From contig JAUNND010000025.1 in NCBI GenBank assembly GCA_030531595.1, positions 1 through 33,689 on the forward strand: a DNA stretch of 33,689 nt, written 5' to 3'. This document shows positions 1-8,110 of this stretch, one piece after another. The DNA comes from Eubacteriales bacterium (GTDB lineage Bacteria > Bacillota > Clostridia > Oscillospirales > Oscillospiraceae). The notes beneath the pieces are model-generated. The model was not told the DNA's origin, did not search any database, and saw nothing but the letters and a program-made list of their open reading frames with translations. Every line of letters starts with the position of its first letter. The stretch's first letter is position 1. A program made the position numbers and the translations under genes.

Positions 1-1250
1 TCCTCGCAGCGGCGGTTGCAGATGCTGCCGCAGACGGCGGGGAAGGGGTTGTCCTGCTTGATGAGCTTGAGAGCGTCCATATAGCGGCCCTCTTTTGCCA
101 TCTTTATATAGCCCTGTACGGCGATGTGCGCGGGGCAGGCTGCCTTGCAGGGGGAAGTACCGGAGTCGTAGCAGACGAGCATATTGTTGTCGCGGTAGTC
201 CTCATCCCACATATGCGGACCCCATGGTGTATCGTCGGGCAGAACGTGCTTGGGATACTGTACGGGACCGTTTTTGGTGCACAGCTTCTGACCGAGCTTG
301 GCTGCACCGGCGGGGCAGACCTCGGCACACTTGCCGCAGGCTACGCACTTTTCCTTGTCCACATGGGCGCGGTAGGCGCTTCTGGACAGATTGGGCGTGT
401 TGAAAAGCTGAGAGGTACGCAGAGCATAGCATACACCGGGGGCGCAGTTGCAGATGGCGAAGATCTTGTCCTCACCGTCGATATTGGTGATCTGGTGGAC
501 ATAGCCTTCATCCTCGGCACGCTGCAGTATCTCCATGACCTCTTCATAGGTCGCGGTGTGACCGTCCTTGCCGGTCTCGTCGCAATAGCGGGCGCAGTCG
601 CCCACGGCGATGCACCAGTAGTCCTCTATATCGCCAGAACCGACGCCGCGCTTTGTCTGAGAGCGGCGGCAGGAGCAGACGCCGACCGAGTAATAATCAT
701 ACTTTTTCAGCCAGTGGGACAGATGCTCGATACTGACGGATTTGGAATTTGCGGGAATTGCCTTTTCTACGGGGATAACGTGCATACCGATACCGGCACC
801 ACCCAGAGGAACCATAGGCGTGACGGCTTCCAGAGGCAGTCTGGACATTCTCTCAAAGAAGTCACATACCTCGGGATGTTCATCGACAGTGCCCATTCTC
901 ATATTGAGAAATTCCGCCGCACCGGGGACGAACAGGGGCAGGATATACTGCTTGTGGCGATCTTCATTTTCCCAGTTGTATTCGATAAGACCGAGAACGC
1001 TCATATCAAAGAGCTTCTTTTCCAGAGCTTCGTTATCAGTCCAGCCGCAGGATGCTTTGATCTCCTCAAACGTCATGGGAGTACGCTGCTTCATGCTCAG
1101 CGCGATATCGACCATATCGTCGTCAAGTACATTGACGAGACCCCAGTATTCAGGGCAGTCTTCATCGAGCTTCTGAAGTCCGAGCTTATAGGGGACTCTG
1201 TCTGTCATCTTTTTGCCGAGAGCAAGTAGTTTTTCTTTATTGGTTACCAT
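1..1250 (-). CDS. Iron-sulfur/FAD oxidoreductase, GltD-like (partial, 3' end outside window)
   Basis: Only the first 416 codons lie in the window. The ATG at 1250 has a GGAGG ribosome binding site and opens MVTNKEKLLALGKK. The N-terminal 280 or so residues match the N-terminal module of the gene at 1763-4384 in layout, with CSCRR and CNCAPGVC cysteine clusters. A ferredoxin-type motif follows (CVACGKCAEVCP). Near the window edge comes the start of the domain II type seen in GltD and dihydropyrimidine dehydrogenase (CKAACPAHIAVQGYI, then NPFPAVCG.ICNRRCE). By family, the missing part should bind FAD and NAD(P)H and pass electrons between a pyridine nucleotide and an iron-sulfur partner. The physiological substrate is unknown. 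It is a paralogue of its neighbour and has its own promoter region with the same 22-bp box. Confidence 0.85.
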   Translation of the reverse strand, partial: MVTNKEKLLALGKKMTDRVPYKLGLQKLDEDCPEYWGLVNVLDDDMVDIALSMKQRTPMTFEEIKASCGWTDNEALEKKLFDMSVLGLIEYNWENEDRHKQYILPLFVPGAAEFLNMRMGTVDEHPEVCDFFERMSRLPLEAVTPMVPLGGAGIGMHVIPVEKAIPANSKSVSIEHLSHWLKKYDYYSVGVCSCRRSQTKRGVGSGDIEDYWCIAVGDCARYCDETGKDGHTATYEEVMEILQRAEDEGYVHQITNIDGEDKIFAICNCAPGVCYALRTSQLFNTPNLSRSAYRAHVDKEKCVACGKCAEVCPAGAAKLGQKLCTKNGPVQYPKHVLPDDTPWGPHMWDEDYRDNNMLVCYDSGTSPCKAACPAHIAVQGYIKMAKEGRYMDALKLIKQDNPFPAVCGSICNRRCE

Positions 1251-1289
1251 GGTGATCACCCTCCAACAATCATAGGTAATTCAATATTA

Positions 1290-1311
1290 ACATATAATAA
1301 TGTATTTGTCA
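1290..1311 (-). promoter_or_regulatory. Shared 22-bp box upstream of oxidoreductase 1
   Basis: Plus-strand ACATATAAT-N5-ATTTGTCA. The identical pattern with a different N5 lies at 4461-4482 upstream of the paralogous gene. On the coding strand it reads TGACAAAT-N5-ATTATATGT. It may be an operator, a promoter core (ATGACA followed 17 bp later by TAATAT), or both. Confidence 0.5.
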
Positions 1312-1356
1312 TTACTCATTTTAGTAAAAATCTGAAAAACAGCAAAATATTATTGC

Positions 1357-1390
1357 AAAACCCGCCGTATTCTGCGAAGAATACGGCGGG
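1357..1390 (-). terminator. Intrinsic terminator after hypA-like gene
   Basis: Perfect 12-bp stem (CCCGCCGTATTC at 1361-1372 with its complement at 1379-1390) and a 6-nt loop. It is followed on the minus strand by TTTT. It lies 10 bp past the HypA-like stop codon and separates that operon from oxidoreductase 1. Confidence 0.85.
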
Positions 1391-1399
1391 TCCGGACTT

Positions 1400-1747
1400 C
1401 TACTCGGGTATATGTATCTCTCTTATATTGAACTCCTTGCCACTCAGAACGGTTTTTTCGAAGCTTCCGCAGTTGGGGCAGTAGCCCTCAAACTCAATAA
1501 CATTATATATCTCGTCACACTCGTCACATTCGGCAAGACCGGGAACGGTATTGATAATAAGCTTTGTGTCTGTGAAAAGCGGGTCATCGGAGGCGACAAC
1601 GGGAAAAAGCTCCTCAACATATCTGCTGATAACGAGCGACAGCTCCCCGTTGTCGAGAACGATCTCGGCAATGCTTTCAATGCCGTTTTCCCGTGCGTAG
1701 TCACTGACGGTTTTGCACATACTTTTGACTATGCCTATTTCGTGCAT
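1400..1747 (-). CDS. hypA: HypA-like nickel metallochaperone
   Basis: The 115-residue protein has the HypA family length and layout. The N-terminal Met-His-Glu supplies the nickel ligand His2. A C-terminal zinc ribbon has CDEC at residues 74-77 and CPNC at 90-93. HypA delivers nickel to [NiFe]-hydrogenase maturation, or to urease in some bacteria. The ATG at 1747 follows AAGGAGAG, and the gene starts 15 bp after the stop of the upstream oxidoreductase, so the two are probably co-transcribed. No hypB, other hyp genes or nickel enzyme lie in the window. The role in this operon is therefore unclear; it may have been recruited as a small metal-binding subunit or chaperone for the oxidoreductase. 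Confidence 0.85.
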   Translation of the reverse strand: MHEIGIVKSMCKTVSDYARENGIESIAEIVLDNGELSLVISRYVEELFPVVASDDPLFTDTKLIINTVPGLAECDECDEIYNVIEFEGYCPNCGSFEKTVLSGKEFNIREIHIPE

Positions 1748-1762
1748 GGGAAGCTCTCCTTA

Positions 1763-4384
1763 TCAGTTCTTGCCCAGCTTTTTCTTTGCAAGTCTGCCGA
1801 CGGCGGAGGGGGCGTTGGTCACGGCGGTAAGCAGCGTGCGGAAGTAGGGAGTACCGACGGTGTCGATGGTCTTTTCAAGGCGGATCGCGTCGAACTTGCA
1901 CTTGGTAGTGCATATACCGCAGCCGACACACAGGTCTTCGTCAACAACGACACAGCCGCAGCCGAGGCATCTTGCGGCCTCCTTCTTTATCTGCTCCTCG
2001 GTGAGATTGCCGCGCAGATCCTTGAAGGTCTTGAGAGCCTCCTTTGCGTCGGCGGACAGCGCCTTCTGTCTGGGGGCAGTGTCAAAGCTTCCGGCGGAGA
2101 CGGTAACGGTAGAGGTGTCGAGAGCCTTATAATCGCGGTTGTCACGACCTAAATCGAGGGTCTGACCGGCGTGGACATAGCGGTGGATGGAGATGTATGC
2201 CTCCTTACCGGCGGCGATGGCGTCGATGGCAAACTTGGGACCGGTCACGACGTCGCCTCCTGCGAATACATCGGGGATGCTGGTCTGCAGAGTCTTGGGA
2301 TCGACCTTGACGGTACCTTTTTCGGTCAGCTCAAATTCACCGAAGCCGCTGAGATCGAGCTTCTGACCGATGGCGGCTATCACGCTGTCAACGGCGCATT
2401 CATCGCCCTCACAGACGAGCTTTACCACTTTGCCGTTTTCTCCGACCAGCTCCACGGGCTTATGCTCAAACAGGAACTTCACGCCCTCGGCCTTTGCCTC
2501 GGCTACCTCGTCGGCGGCTGCGGGCATATCGCTCTCCTTGCGGCGGTAGCACACAGTTACCTCCGCGCCGAGACGGGCTGCGGTGCGGGCAACGTCTATT
2601 GCGACATTGCCGCCGCCGATAACGACGCACTTCTTGCCGATCTCCGGCTTTTCACCGAGGTTGACGGCTTTCAGGAAATCGATGCCGGAATAAACGCCGT
2701 TCAGCTCCTCACCGGGAATACCGAGCTTTGCGCCCATGGATGCGCCGATACCGAGGAAGAATGCCTTATAGCCCTCTGCGCGGAGAGCGTCAAGGGTAAC
2801 GTCCTTGCCGACCTCAACGCCGGTTTTGAACGTAACGCCCAGCTCCTTGAGAATGTCGATCTCGGCGTTGAGTACTTCTCTTCCGAGGCGGAACTCCGGA
2901 ATACCCATCGTGAGCATACCGCCGAGCTTTTCTTCCTTTTCAAATACGGTCACGGGGTAGCCTTTAACAGCCAGATAGTATGCACAGCTCATGCCTGCGG
3001 GACCTGCGCCGATGACGGCGATCTTCTCGGGATAGGGCTTGCCGGTCTGATTGAGCATCTTCGGGACATAGCGCGTTTCGGCCTCAAGGTCTTTTTCCGC
3101 GATGAACTTCTTTATATCGTCGATGGCGACGGAGGAGTCAACGATGCCTCTGGTGCAGGCGCTTTCGCAGGCCTTGTTGCAGATACGGCCGCAGACGGCG
3201 GGGAAGGGATTTTCCTTCTTGATAAGCTCTAAGGCTTCCTGATAGCGACCCTCGGAGGCGAGCTTTATGTAGCCCTGTACGGGGATGTGTGCGGGGCAGG
3301 TGGCCTTGCAGGGAGCGGTACCGCTGGTCATAACGTCGCTTCTGTTGGTGCGGTAATCCACATTGTAGCTCTTTTTATCCCAGGGAACAGCCCTGTCGGA
3401 GTCGTAGGCATCGGAGACGGTTGGGTCGCTGATGCAGTTTTTCTGACCTAATTTCAGAGCGTTGGTCTGGCAATTTTCGACACACTGACCGCAGGCGACG
3501 CACTTGTCCTTGTCGACCTTTGCCTGGAAGTTGGAGCGGATGGCGTTCTTGGAACGGAACAGCTCCGCAATACGCAGTGCGTAGCACGAACAGCCGCAGC
3601 AGTTGCAGATGGCGGTCGCGTCCTCAAAGCCGGGGGTCTGGTTGATCTCGTGGACAAGACCGTTGTCCTCGGCACGCTTTAATACCTCGTACGCCTCTTC
3701 TTTGCTTATGAGACGGTGAGCGCCGGTCTTGGACATATTGACGGCGTTGTCGTTGAGGTACATACACATATCGTCCTCAAGGTGTCCGCAGCCTTCGCCC
3801 ATCAGACGGCGGGAACGGCGGCAGGAGCAGGGACCGACGGAGACGGCGAATGCCTTGTCGATAAGATACGCGACCTCATCATAGGATGCGGTCTTGGAAT
3901 TGTTCTCTATTGCGCTCATGACAGGCATGACGCGCATGAAGCTCATGCCGAGCTTGCCGGAGTTGAGCGTGGGGACGAGCATTTCCAGCCTGCGCCTTGT
4001 GTATTCCTCAAAGCAGGCGCCGAGGTCAGGGTACTTCTCGCACTGCTCGCGGTCGGAGAGAATGCCCTCCATGATACCGGGGACCCAGATGGGGTAGTAG
4101 TAGCAGGTCTTGCCGTTTACCTGACGCTGGCGGACGATACCGGACTTCATCAGCTTTTTAAGCTGCATATCCACAAATTCGGGGGACTTTTTGCAGCGTG
4201 CGGCAATATCCTCAAGAGTACGGCTGGCTTCAAGACGCATATGCATCATGACCTCGCATTCATCGTCATCAACGATGGGGGCGAGAATACGGTATTCGGG
4301 GTCTGAGTATGTAATGCCGGTGTAGGTCATGCTCTCAAGACTGATCTTGGTGGCAAGACGGAGAATGTTAGCTCTTTTTTCCAT
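1763..4384 (-). CDS. Multi-[4Fe-4S] FAD/NAD(P)H oxidoreductase (GltD-like)
   Basis: The 873-residue protein is modular. Residues 1-150 include a winged-helix-like stretch (LEASRTLEDIAARCKKSPEF). Cysteine clusters CSCRR and CNCCGCSC follow, then a ferredoxin motif CVACGQCVENC. Next is the domain II type of GltD and dihydropyrimidine dehydrogenase (CKATCPAHIPVQGYI; NPFPAVCGRICNKACESAC). FAD binding is at AVIGAGPAGMSCAYYL and the pyridine-nucleotide fold at CVVIGGGNVAIDVARTAARL, followed by the GGDVVTGP flavin loop. The C-terminus carries another cluster set (CLGCGC, CVGCGICTTKC). This fits a soluble electron-transfer flavoenzyme; the substrate cannot be told from sequence. The ATG at 4384 (MEKRANIL) has GAAAGGA upstream and is preferred to a GTG at 4426. 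It is operonic with the HypA-like gene. Confidence 0.85.
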   Translation of the reverse strand: MEKRANILRLATKISLESMTYTGITYSDPEYRILAPIVDDDECEVMMHMRLEASRTLEDIAARCKKSPEFVDMQLKKLMKSGIVRQRQVNGKTCYYYPIWVPGIMEGILSDREQCEKYPDLGACFEEYTRRRLEMLVPTLNSGKLGMSFMRVMPVMSAIENNSKTASYDEVAYLIDKAFAVSVGPCSCRRSRRLMGEGCGHLEDDMCMYLNDNAVNMSKTGAHRLISKEEAYEVLKRAEDNGLVHEINQTPGFEDATAICNCCGCSCYALRIAELFRSKNAIRSNFQAKVDKDKCVACGQCVENCQTNALKLGQKNCISDPTVSDAYDSDRAVPWDKKSYNVDYRTNRSDVMTSGTAPCKATCPAHIPVQGYIKLASEGRYQEALELIKKENPFPAVCGRICNKACESACTRGIVDSSVAIDDIKKFIAEKDLEAETRYVPKMLNQTGKPYPEKIAVIGAGPAGMSCAYYLAVKGYPVTVFEKEEKLGGMLTMGIPEFRLGREVLNAEIDILKELGVTFKTGVEVGKDVTLDALRAEGYKAFFLGIGASMGAKLGIPGEELNGVYSGIDFLKAVNLGEKPEIGKKCVVIGGGNVAIDVARTAARLGAEVTVCYRRKESDMPAAADEVAEAKAEGVKFLFEHKPVELVGENGKVVKLVCEGDECAVDSVIAAIGQKLDLSGFGEFELTEKGTVKVDPKTLQTSIPDVFAGGDVVTGPKFAIDAIAAGKEAYISIHRYVHAGQTLDLGRDNRDYKALDTSTVTVSAGSFDTAPRQKALSADAKEALKTFKDLRGNLTEEQIKKEAARCLGCGCVVVDEDLCVGCGICTTKCKFDAIRLEKTIDTVGTPYFRTLLTAVTNAPSAVGRLAKKKLGKN

Positions 4385-4460
4385 ATCTGATATTTCCTTT
4401 CTTTCGCACGACCGGCAATGCCGCACGGTTCATTACGAAATATTATTTTCTGGCTATACC

Positions 4461-4482
4461 ACATATAATACACCATTTGTCA
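4461..4482 (-). promoter_or_regulatory. Shared 22-bp box upstream of oxidoreductase 2
   Basis: Same ACATATAAT-N5-ATTTGTCA pattern (plus strand) as at 1290-1311. It lies about 77 bp before the ATG at 4384. All 17 fixed positions are identical while the 5-bp spacer differs, which suggests a protein-binding site more than a recent duplication. Confidence 0.5.
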
Positions 4483-4648
4483 CTCTTTTGGCAAGAACCT
4501 TTTTCAGACAGGACAGAAAAAAGCCATGTAGGCAAAAAGCACTGCACGGCATTTTTCATCATTGGCTGTAAATACGGCATTCATAGTGCGCTGACTGTCT
4601 CCGATGACAGACCGCTGACTCACAGGAGTCTGGAGCCGGCTGACAGCT

Positions 4649-6289
4649 TCAATCCTGCTCCTTCACCTGAGTGCGGAAGCATTTTTCCCCGCTCATCATA
4701 TCCACGAGCAGTGCCATTTCCACCAGAAGCCGGTCGTTTCTTTCACGCAGGTTCATATTAAGCAGATTGCATATCTGTTCAAAGCGGTATTTAACGGAGT
4801 TCGGGTGCAGAAACATTCTCTCTGCGGCGAGCTTGATGTTCCAGTCGCTGCGGGAGATATGGCGCAGAGTATCCAGCAGATACCGCCCGTTCTCCTTATC
4901 GTATTGCACCAGCGGCTCTAAGCAGCGTTTACAGCAGGACATTGCATCCGGTGACTCCAGTATCGGCATCATTATGCGGTATAGGCTCATTTCGTCATAA
5001 AACAGCGCCCTGTCATACCAGTTGAGCGCATAGCCCAGATTGATAGCCGCTCGTGCCTCCTCGTAGCTGTGATGCACGTGGCTGATATTTTCGCAGTAGC
5101 TCCCTACGCCGAGCGTGATGGTAAAGGGAATATTTTTAAGGCGCGTCTGAATGTTGAGGAAGACGCGCTCCATGCCGTCACGCAGCTTGTCTTTCTCCTC
5201 AGGCACTACCGTCACGATGAAGGCAATGATATCACTGAGCTTCATGTAATAGGAATTCGGATATTGCTTCTTCATTTCCTCGATGGAAATATTGAATATC
5301 TCGGTGGTAAGATTTTCGAGCAGTTGATTTGTATTTGTACTTATCTGCTCGGTAAAGCGCTGTTTGATGTTGTTGATGTCCACTGCAGCCACTATACCGC
5401 CGTTTCTGAAATCCCAGCCGTAAATCCCGGCGCGGTTGTGTATCTCCGTCTCGCTCTTGATGTTGTTTATCAGAAGGTCATGGACAAGCGCGTTTTTGTA
5501 CTGCTCCGCGACCTGACGGTTGGATATGAGCGTCTGCTCACGCAGGATGATGTTTGTAACGGCGTTTTCAATCGCCGTCTGAAAGCCCGAATCTTTATGA
5601 GTGTCAAAGGTACCTCCTTGGAATATAAGATACCCGAATCTGTGGTTCTGATTGGCGGTGATATGTATATCAAATCCCTCAAGGCTTTTCTCGCTCAGTT
5701 TTTCCGGGTCTATGTGCCACAGGCTTTGCGCAAGCTCGCTGGCGGGGTCGGAAAACCAGAATTTCCTTGACTCCATGTCAAGATACGCCGACGGAACGCC
5801 GATTATCAGCGTGAGCGTTGTCAGAATTTCCGGTATACTGGCGTCGCTGATGGCAAGCTTGGTAAACTTTGCGTGGATTATGTTCGACTGCATCAGCTTT
5901 GCCGCCTGCTGATTGACGATCTGACTCAGAACGGGGTTTATTATATCTGCGAACGAGTACCTTGCGGGAATTAAAATCAGCGGGAGCTGCAATTCGTCCG
6001 ACAGGCGGCAGGCAGACTCGGGGATTTCCTGAATATAGCGTCCCGTCTTTATGCACAAGCCGCTGACTTTCTTCATATTCAGAAGATTGAGAAACCCGAG
6101 AAGCGCATTTTCGTCATCCTTGAGCATAAACGCCGTCGTGATGACCAGCTCGTCGCCCGTGAGCCATTGAGCACCGTCCGGCGTGTCTACCACGGTTACG
6201 GTCGAAATCTCTCTGTTTATTCCGGTCGCTCCCGAGATCAGGGAGAAATCCGTAAATCTTTCATCTGTCAGCAAATCCTGTATTTTCAT
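4649..6289 (-). CDS. PucR/CdaR-family transcriptional regulator
   Basis: The 546-residue protein has the PucR layout. The N-terminal PucR-type sensory domain (residues 1-125, MKIQDLLTDERFTDFSLISG) is followed by a central region with a CdaR/GGDEF-like segment. The C-terminal helix-turn-helix is at about 485-535 (NIKLAAERMFLHPNSVKYRFEQI). Members sense metabolites such as purine breakdown products or sugar acids and usually activate neighbouring catabolic genes. Here the neighbours are the flavin oxidoreductases, so control of that locus is a reasonable inference. The ATG at 6289 follows GAGGAGA. The upstream region has a good -10 (TATAAT at 6337-6332) with a TTGTC/GACAA palindrome just beyond the -35 position, suggesting autoregulation. 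Confidence 0.85.
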   Translation of the reverse strand: MKIQDLLTDERFTDFSLISGATGINREISTVTVVDTPDGAQWLTGDELVITTAFMLKDDENALLGFLNLLNMKKVSGLCIKTGRYIQEIPESACRLSDELQLPLILIPARYSFADIINPVLSQIVNQQAAKLMQSNIIHAKFTKLAISDASIPEILTTLTLIIGVPSAYLDMESRKFWFSDPASELAQSLWHIDPEKLSEKSLEGFDIHITANQNHRFGYLIFQGGTFDTHKDSGFQTAIENAVTNIILREQTLISNRQVAEQYKNALVHDLLINNIKSETEIHNRAGIYGWDFRNGGIVAAVDINNIKQRFTEQISTNTNQLLENLTTEIFNISIEEMKKQYPNSYYMKLSDIIAFIVTVVPEEKDKLRDGMERVFLNIQTRLKNIPFTITLGVGSYCENISHVHHSYEEARAAINLGYALNWYDRALFYDEMSLYRIMMPILESPDAMSCCKRCLEPLVQYDKENGRYLLDTLRHISRSDWNIKLAAERMFLHPNSVKYRFEQICNLLNMNLRERNDRLLVEMALLVDMMSGEKCFRTQVKEQD

Positions 6290-6331
6290 TCTGCAAGCTT
6301 TCTCCTCGGATCATTTCTGTATCCAGTAATA

Positions 6332-6371
6332 ATTATACCAAAAGAATTCCACAAAGTATATTGTCTGACAA
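6332..6371 (-). promoter_or_regulatory. pucR-like gene promoter with palindromic operator
   Basis: Minus-strand TATAAT at 6337-6332 with a poor -35 about 17 bp upstream. The palindrome TTGTC-T-GACAA sits at 6361-6371, next to the -35. A weak -35 with an adjacent dyad is typical of an activator- or repressor-controlled promoter. The nearby 6443-6456 dyad has the same half-sites. Confidence 0.5.
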
Positions 6372-6442
6372 AACAATAAATCCTTTATTTTTTTTGTTTA
6401 AAAGCACAAATAGCGTTAAAATTACAGCAATTTGAAGCTATA

Positions 6443-6456
6443 TTGTCCGGTGACAA
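6443..6456. promoter_or_regulatory. Second TTGTC-N4-GACAA palindrome
   Basis: TTGTC (6443-6447), CGGT, GACAA (6452-6456). The half-sites are the same as in the dyad at 6361-6371, about 82 bp away. The flanks also match (TATTGTC at both). The rest of the 6290-6592 gap holds only the promoter region and the hairpin at 6526-6563; I see no gene there. Confidence 0.4.
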
Positions 6457-6512
6457 CAAAATATGTGCGTTCGCCCGATTATATCCCGTTTTTTTGTTTG
6501 CCGATGAGCGGA

Positions 6513-6563
6513 CTTAAAATTTAAATCACATCTCGGATAGCGCATCGCGCATCCAAGATGTGA
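6513..6563 (-). terminator. Terminator of the yajC operon
   Basis: Imperfect stem between TCACATCT (6526-6533) plus GGAT/GCGC segments and their complements ending at 6563. On the minus strand it is followed by the T-rich run TTTAAATTTT. It lies 30 bp past the yajC stop. Confidence 0.6.
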
Positions 6564-6592
6564 CCTTTGGGAGGAATAGTGAATAACCTTTT

Positions 6593-6892
6593 TTATTCTC
6601 TTTTTACTGTCTGCTCGGAGGGGGTCAGGATTGACTGCACAGCCTGCACCACTATCCTCATCGTTGTGCCGGTCTTTGCGTCTATTAAAACCGTGACGGT
6701 ACTGTCGTCTCTTTCGGTAACGATACCGATAATGCCGCCGATGGTGGATATCTCATCACCGGGCTTTACGGCATTGTGCATTGCCTGAACCTGTTTGTTT
6801 TTCTTTTTCCCCGGCAGAACAACGATAAGAAAAAGAAATATCACCAGACCGACAGCGTATATAAGCAGATAGGAGCCGAGTTTTCCGGTCAT
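6593..6892 (-). CDS. yajC: Preprotein translocase subunit YajC
   Basis: The 99-residue protein has one N-terminal membrane span (LLIYAVGLVIFLFLIVVLPG). A basic stretch (KKKNKQ) follows, then the conserved YajC core VKPGDEISTIGGIIGIV. YajC is a membrane accessory of SecDF in the Sec translocon. The ATG at 6892 follows AGAGGCG. It is the last gene of a minus-strand operon, 18 bp after the amidohydrolase. The usual partners tgt, secD and secF are absent here, so its placement with an amidohydrolase and two membrane proteins is unusual. Confidence 0.85.
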   Translation of the reverse strand: MTGKLGSYLLIYAVGLVIFLFLIVVLPGKKKNKQVQAMHNAVKPGDEISTIGGIIGIVTERDDSTVTVLIDAKTGTTMRIVVQAVQSILTPSEQTVKRE

Positions 6893-6910
6893 ACTGTTCG
6901 CCTCTGTTTC

Positions 6911-8089
6911 TCAGCAGTTCAGATATTTTTCGGCAATGGCGACGAATGCCGCGCTGCCCTGCCAGAGAACATCTTCATCGACATTGAATTTGCAGTTATG
7001 GTGTGCGATATCAGTGCCCTTTTCGGGGTTGGACGAGCTGAGGAACATGAACGCACCGGGAACCTTGCCCAGATAGAAGGCGAAGTCCTCGCCGCCCATG
7101 TTGGGGAATTCGCGGCTCGTGATGATTTTTTCTCCGAAAACGTCCTTTGCTGCTTCGGCGGCAAATGCGGCACAGGCAGCGTCATTGACAACGGGAGGTG
7201 CGCCCCAGTCCATGGTATACTCCACGCTTCCGCCGAAAGCGGCTGCGGTCGCCTCGGCTATCTCGCCGATACGCTTTGCCATCTTCTGACGTACTTCCTC
7301 GCTCAGAGCGCGGGTAGTACCCTCGATGAGTACGGAGCCGGGGATGATGTTGTACTGGTCGCCGCCGGCGATCTTGCCGATGGTGATGACATTTGGAAGG
7401 CAGGCGTTGAATTCACGTGCGCTTATCGCCTCGAGAGAGGTAACGATATGTGCGGCTATATTGACAGGGTCAACACCCTTTTCGGGGGTAGAGCCGTGAC
7501 AGCCGACACCTTTTACATTGATGACAAAGCGGTCGTAGGACGCCATAACGGGACCGGGGCAGACGATGAGCGTACCGGCGGGGATATCCTTGCTGAGTAT
7601 GGTGCCGATATGAGTGCCGAAAACAGCGTCAACACCGTCCATGCCGCCGTTTTCAATGACAATGGAGGAACCCTTTGCCAGCTCCTCTGCGGTCTGAAAG
7701 ATAAATCTCACTTCGCCGCACAGCTCGTCCTTATTCTCGGCGAGAACCTTTGCTGCACCGAGCAGCATGGCTGTGTGCGTGTCGTGTCCGCAGGCGTGCA
7801 TACAACCCTCATGGGTGGATGCGTAGTCAACGCCGGTCTCCTCCTTAATCGGCAGAGCGTCCATGTCTGCACGCAGAGCGACGGTCTTGCCGGGCTTGCC
7901 GCCCTTTAAGGTCGCTATGACACTGCTGTCCTTTTCGGAGAGCGTGTAGGGTATGCCGTATTCGTCAAGTTTTTCGAGCACGTATGCGCGGGTCTTGGGG
8001 AGTTCAAAGCCCAGCTCGGGTATCTTATGCAGATCGCGGCGCATACCTATGATATAGCTTTCTATTTCTTTACATTTGTTCCACATCAT
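6911..8089 (-). CDS. M20 family amidohydrolase/carboxypeptidase
   Basis: The 392-residue protein is a full-length M20D-type metallohydrolase of the N-acyl-amino-acid amidohydrolase / hippurate hydrolase group. Visible motifs are MRRDLHKIPELGFE near the start, ALRADMDALPI, the metal site HACGHDTHTAMLLGAA, FQTAEE with the catalytic glutamate, and C-terminal GGEDFAFYL. Members hydrolyse amide bonds of N-acyl amino acids or small peptides in the cytoplasm. The ATG at 8089 has AGGAGG at ideal spacing. It lies 21 bp after the 223-residue membrane protein gene, so substrate uptake by the two membrane proteins followed by hydrolysis is a natural reading. The actual substrate is unknown. Confidence 0.88.
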   Translation of the reverse strand: MMWNKCKEIESYIIGMRRDLHKIPELGFELPKTRAYVLEKLDEYGIPYTLSEKDSSVIATLKGGKPGKTVALRADMDALPIKEETGVDYASTHEGCMHACGHDTHTAMLLGAAKVLAENKDELCGEVRFIFQTAEELAKGSSIVIENGGMDGVDAVFGTHIGTILSKDIPAGTLIVCPGPVMASYDRFVINVKGVGCHGSTPEKGVDPVNIAAHIVTSLEAISAREFNACLPNVITIGKIAGGDQYNIIPGSVLIEGTTRALSEEVRQKMAKRIGEIAEATAAAFGGSVEYTMDWGAPPVVNDAACAAFAAEAAKDVFGEKIITSREFPNMGGEDFAFYLGKVPGAFMFLSSSNPEKGTDIAHHNCKFNVDEDVLWQGSAAFVAIAEKYLNC

Positions 8090-8110
8090 TTAAGTCAGCC
8101 TCCTGTTGAA

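Noticed and set aside
126..1229. Long plus-strand open frame
   Set aside because: Antisense to the oxidoreductase, whose motifs and ribosome binding site are clear on the minus strand.
4585..4648. Terminator after the PucR-like gene
   Set aside because: Only 5-bp stems (CTGTC/GACAG and GACTC/GAGTC) without a T-run; too weak to call.
6776..7909. 377-codon plus-strand open frame
   Set aside because: Antisense to the M20 amidohydrolase; low-complexity translation.
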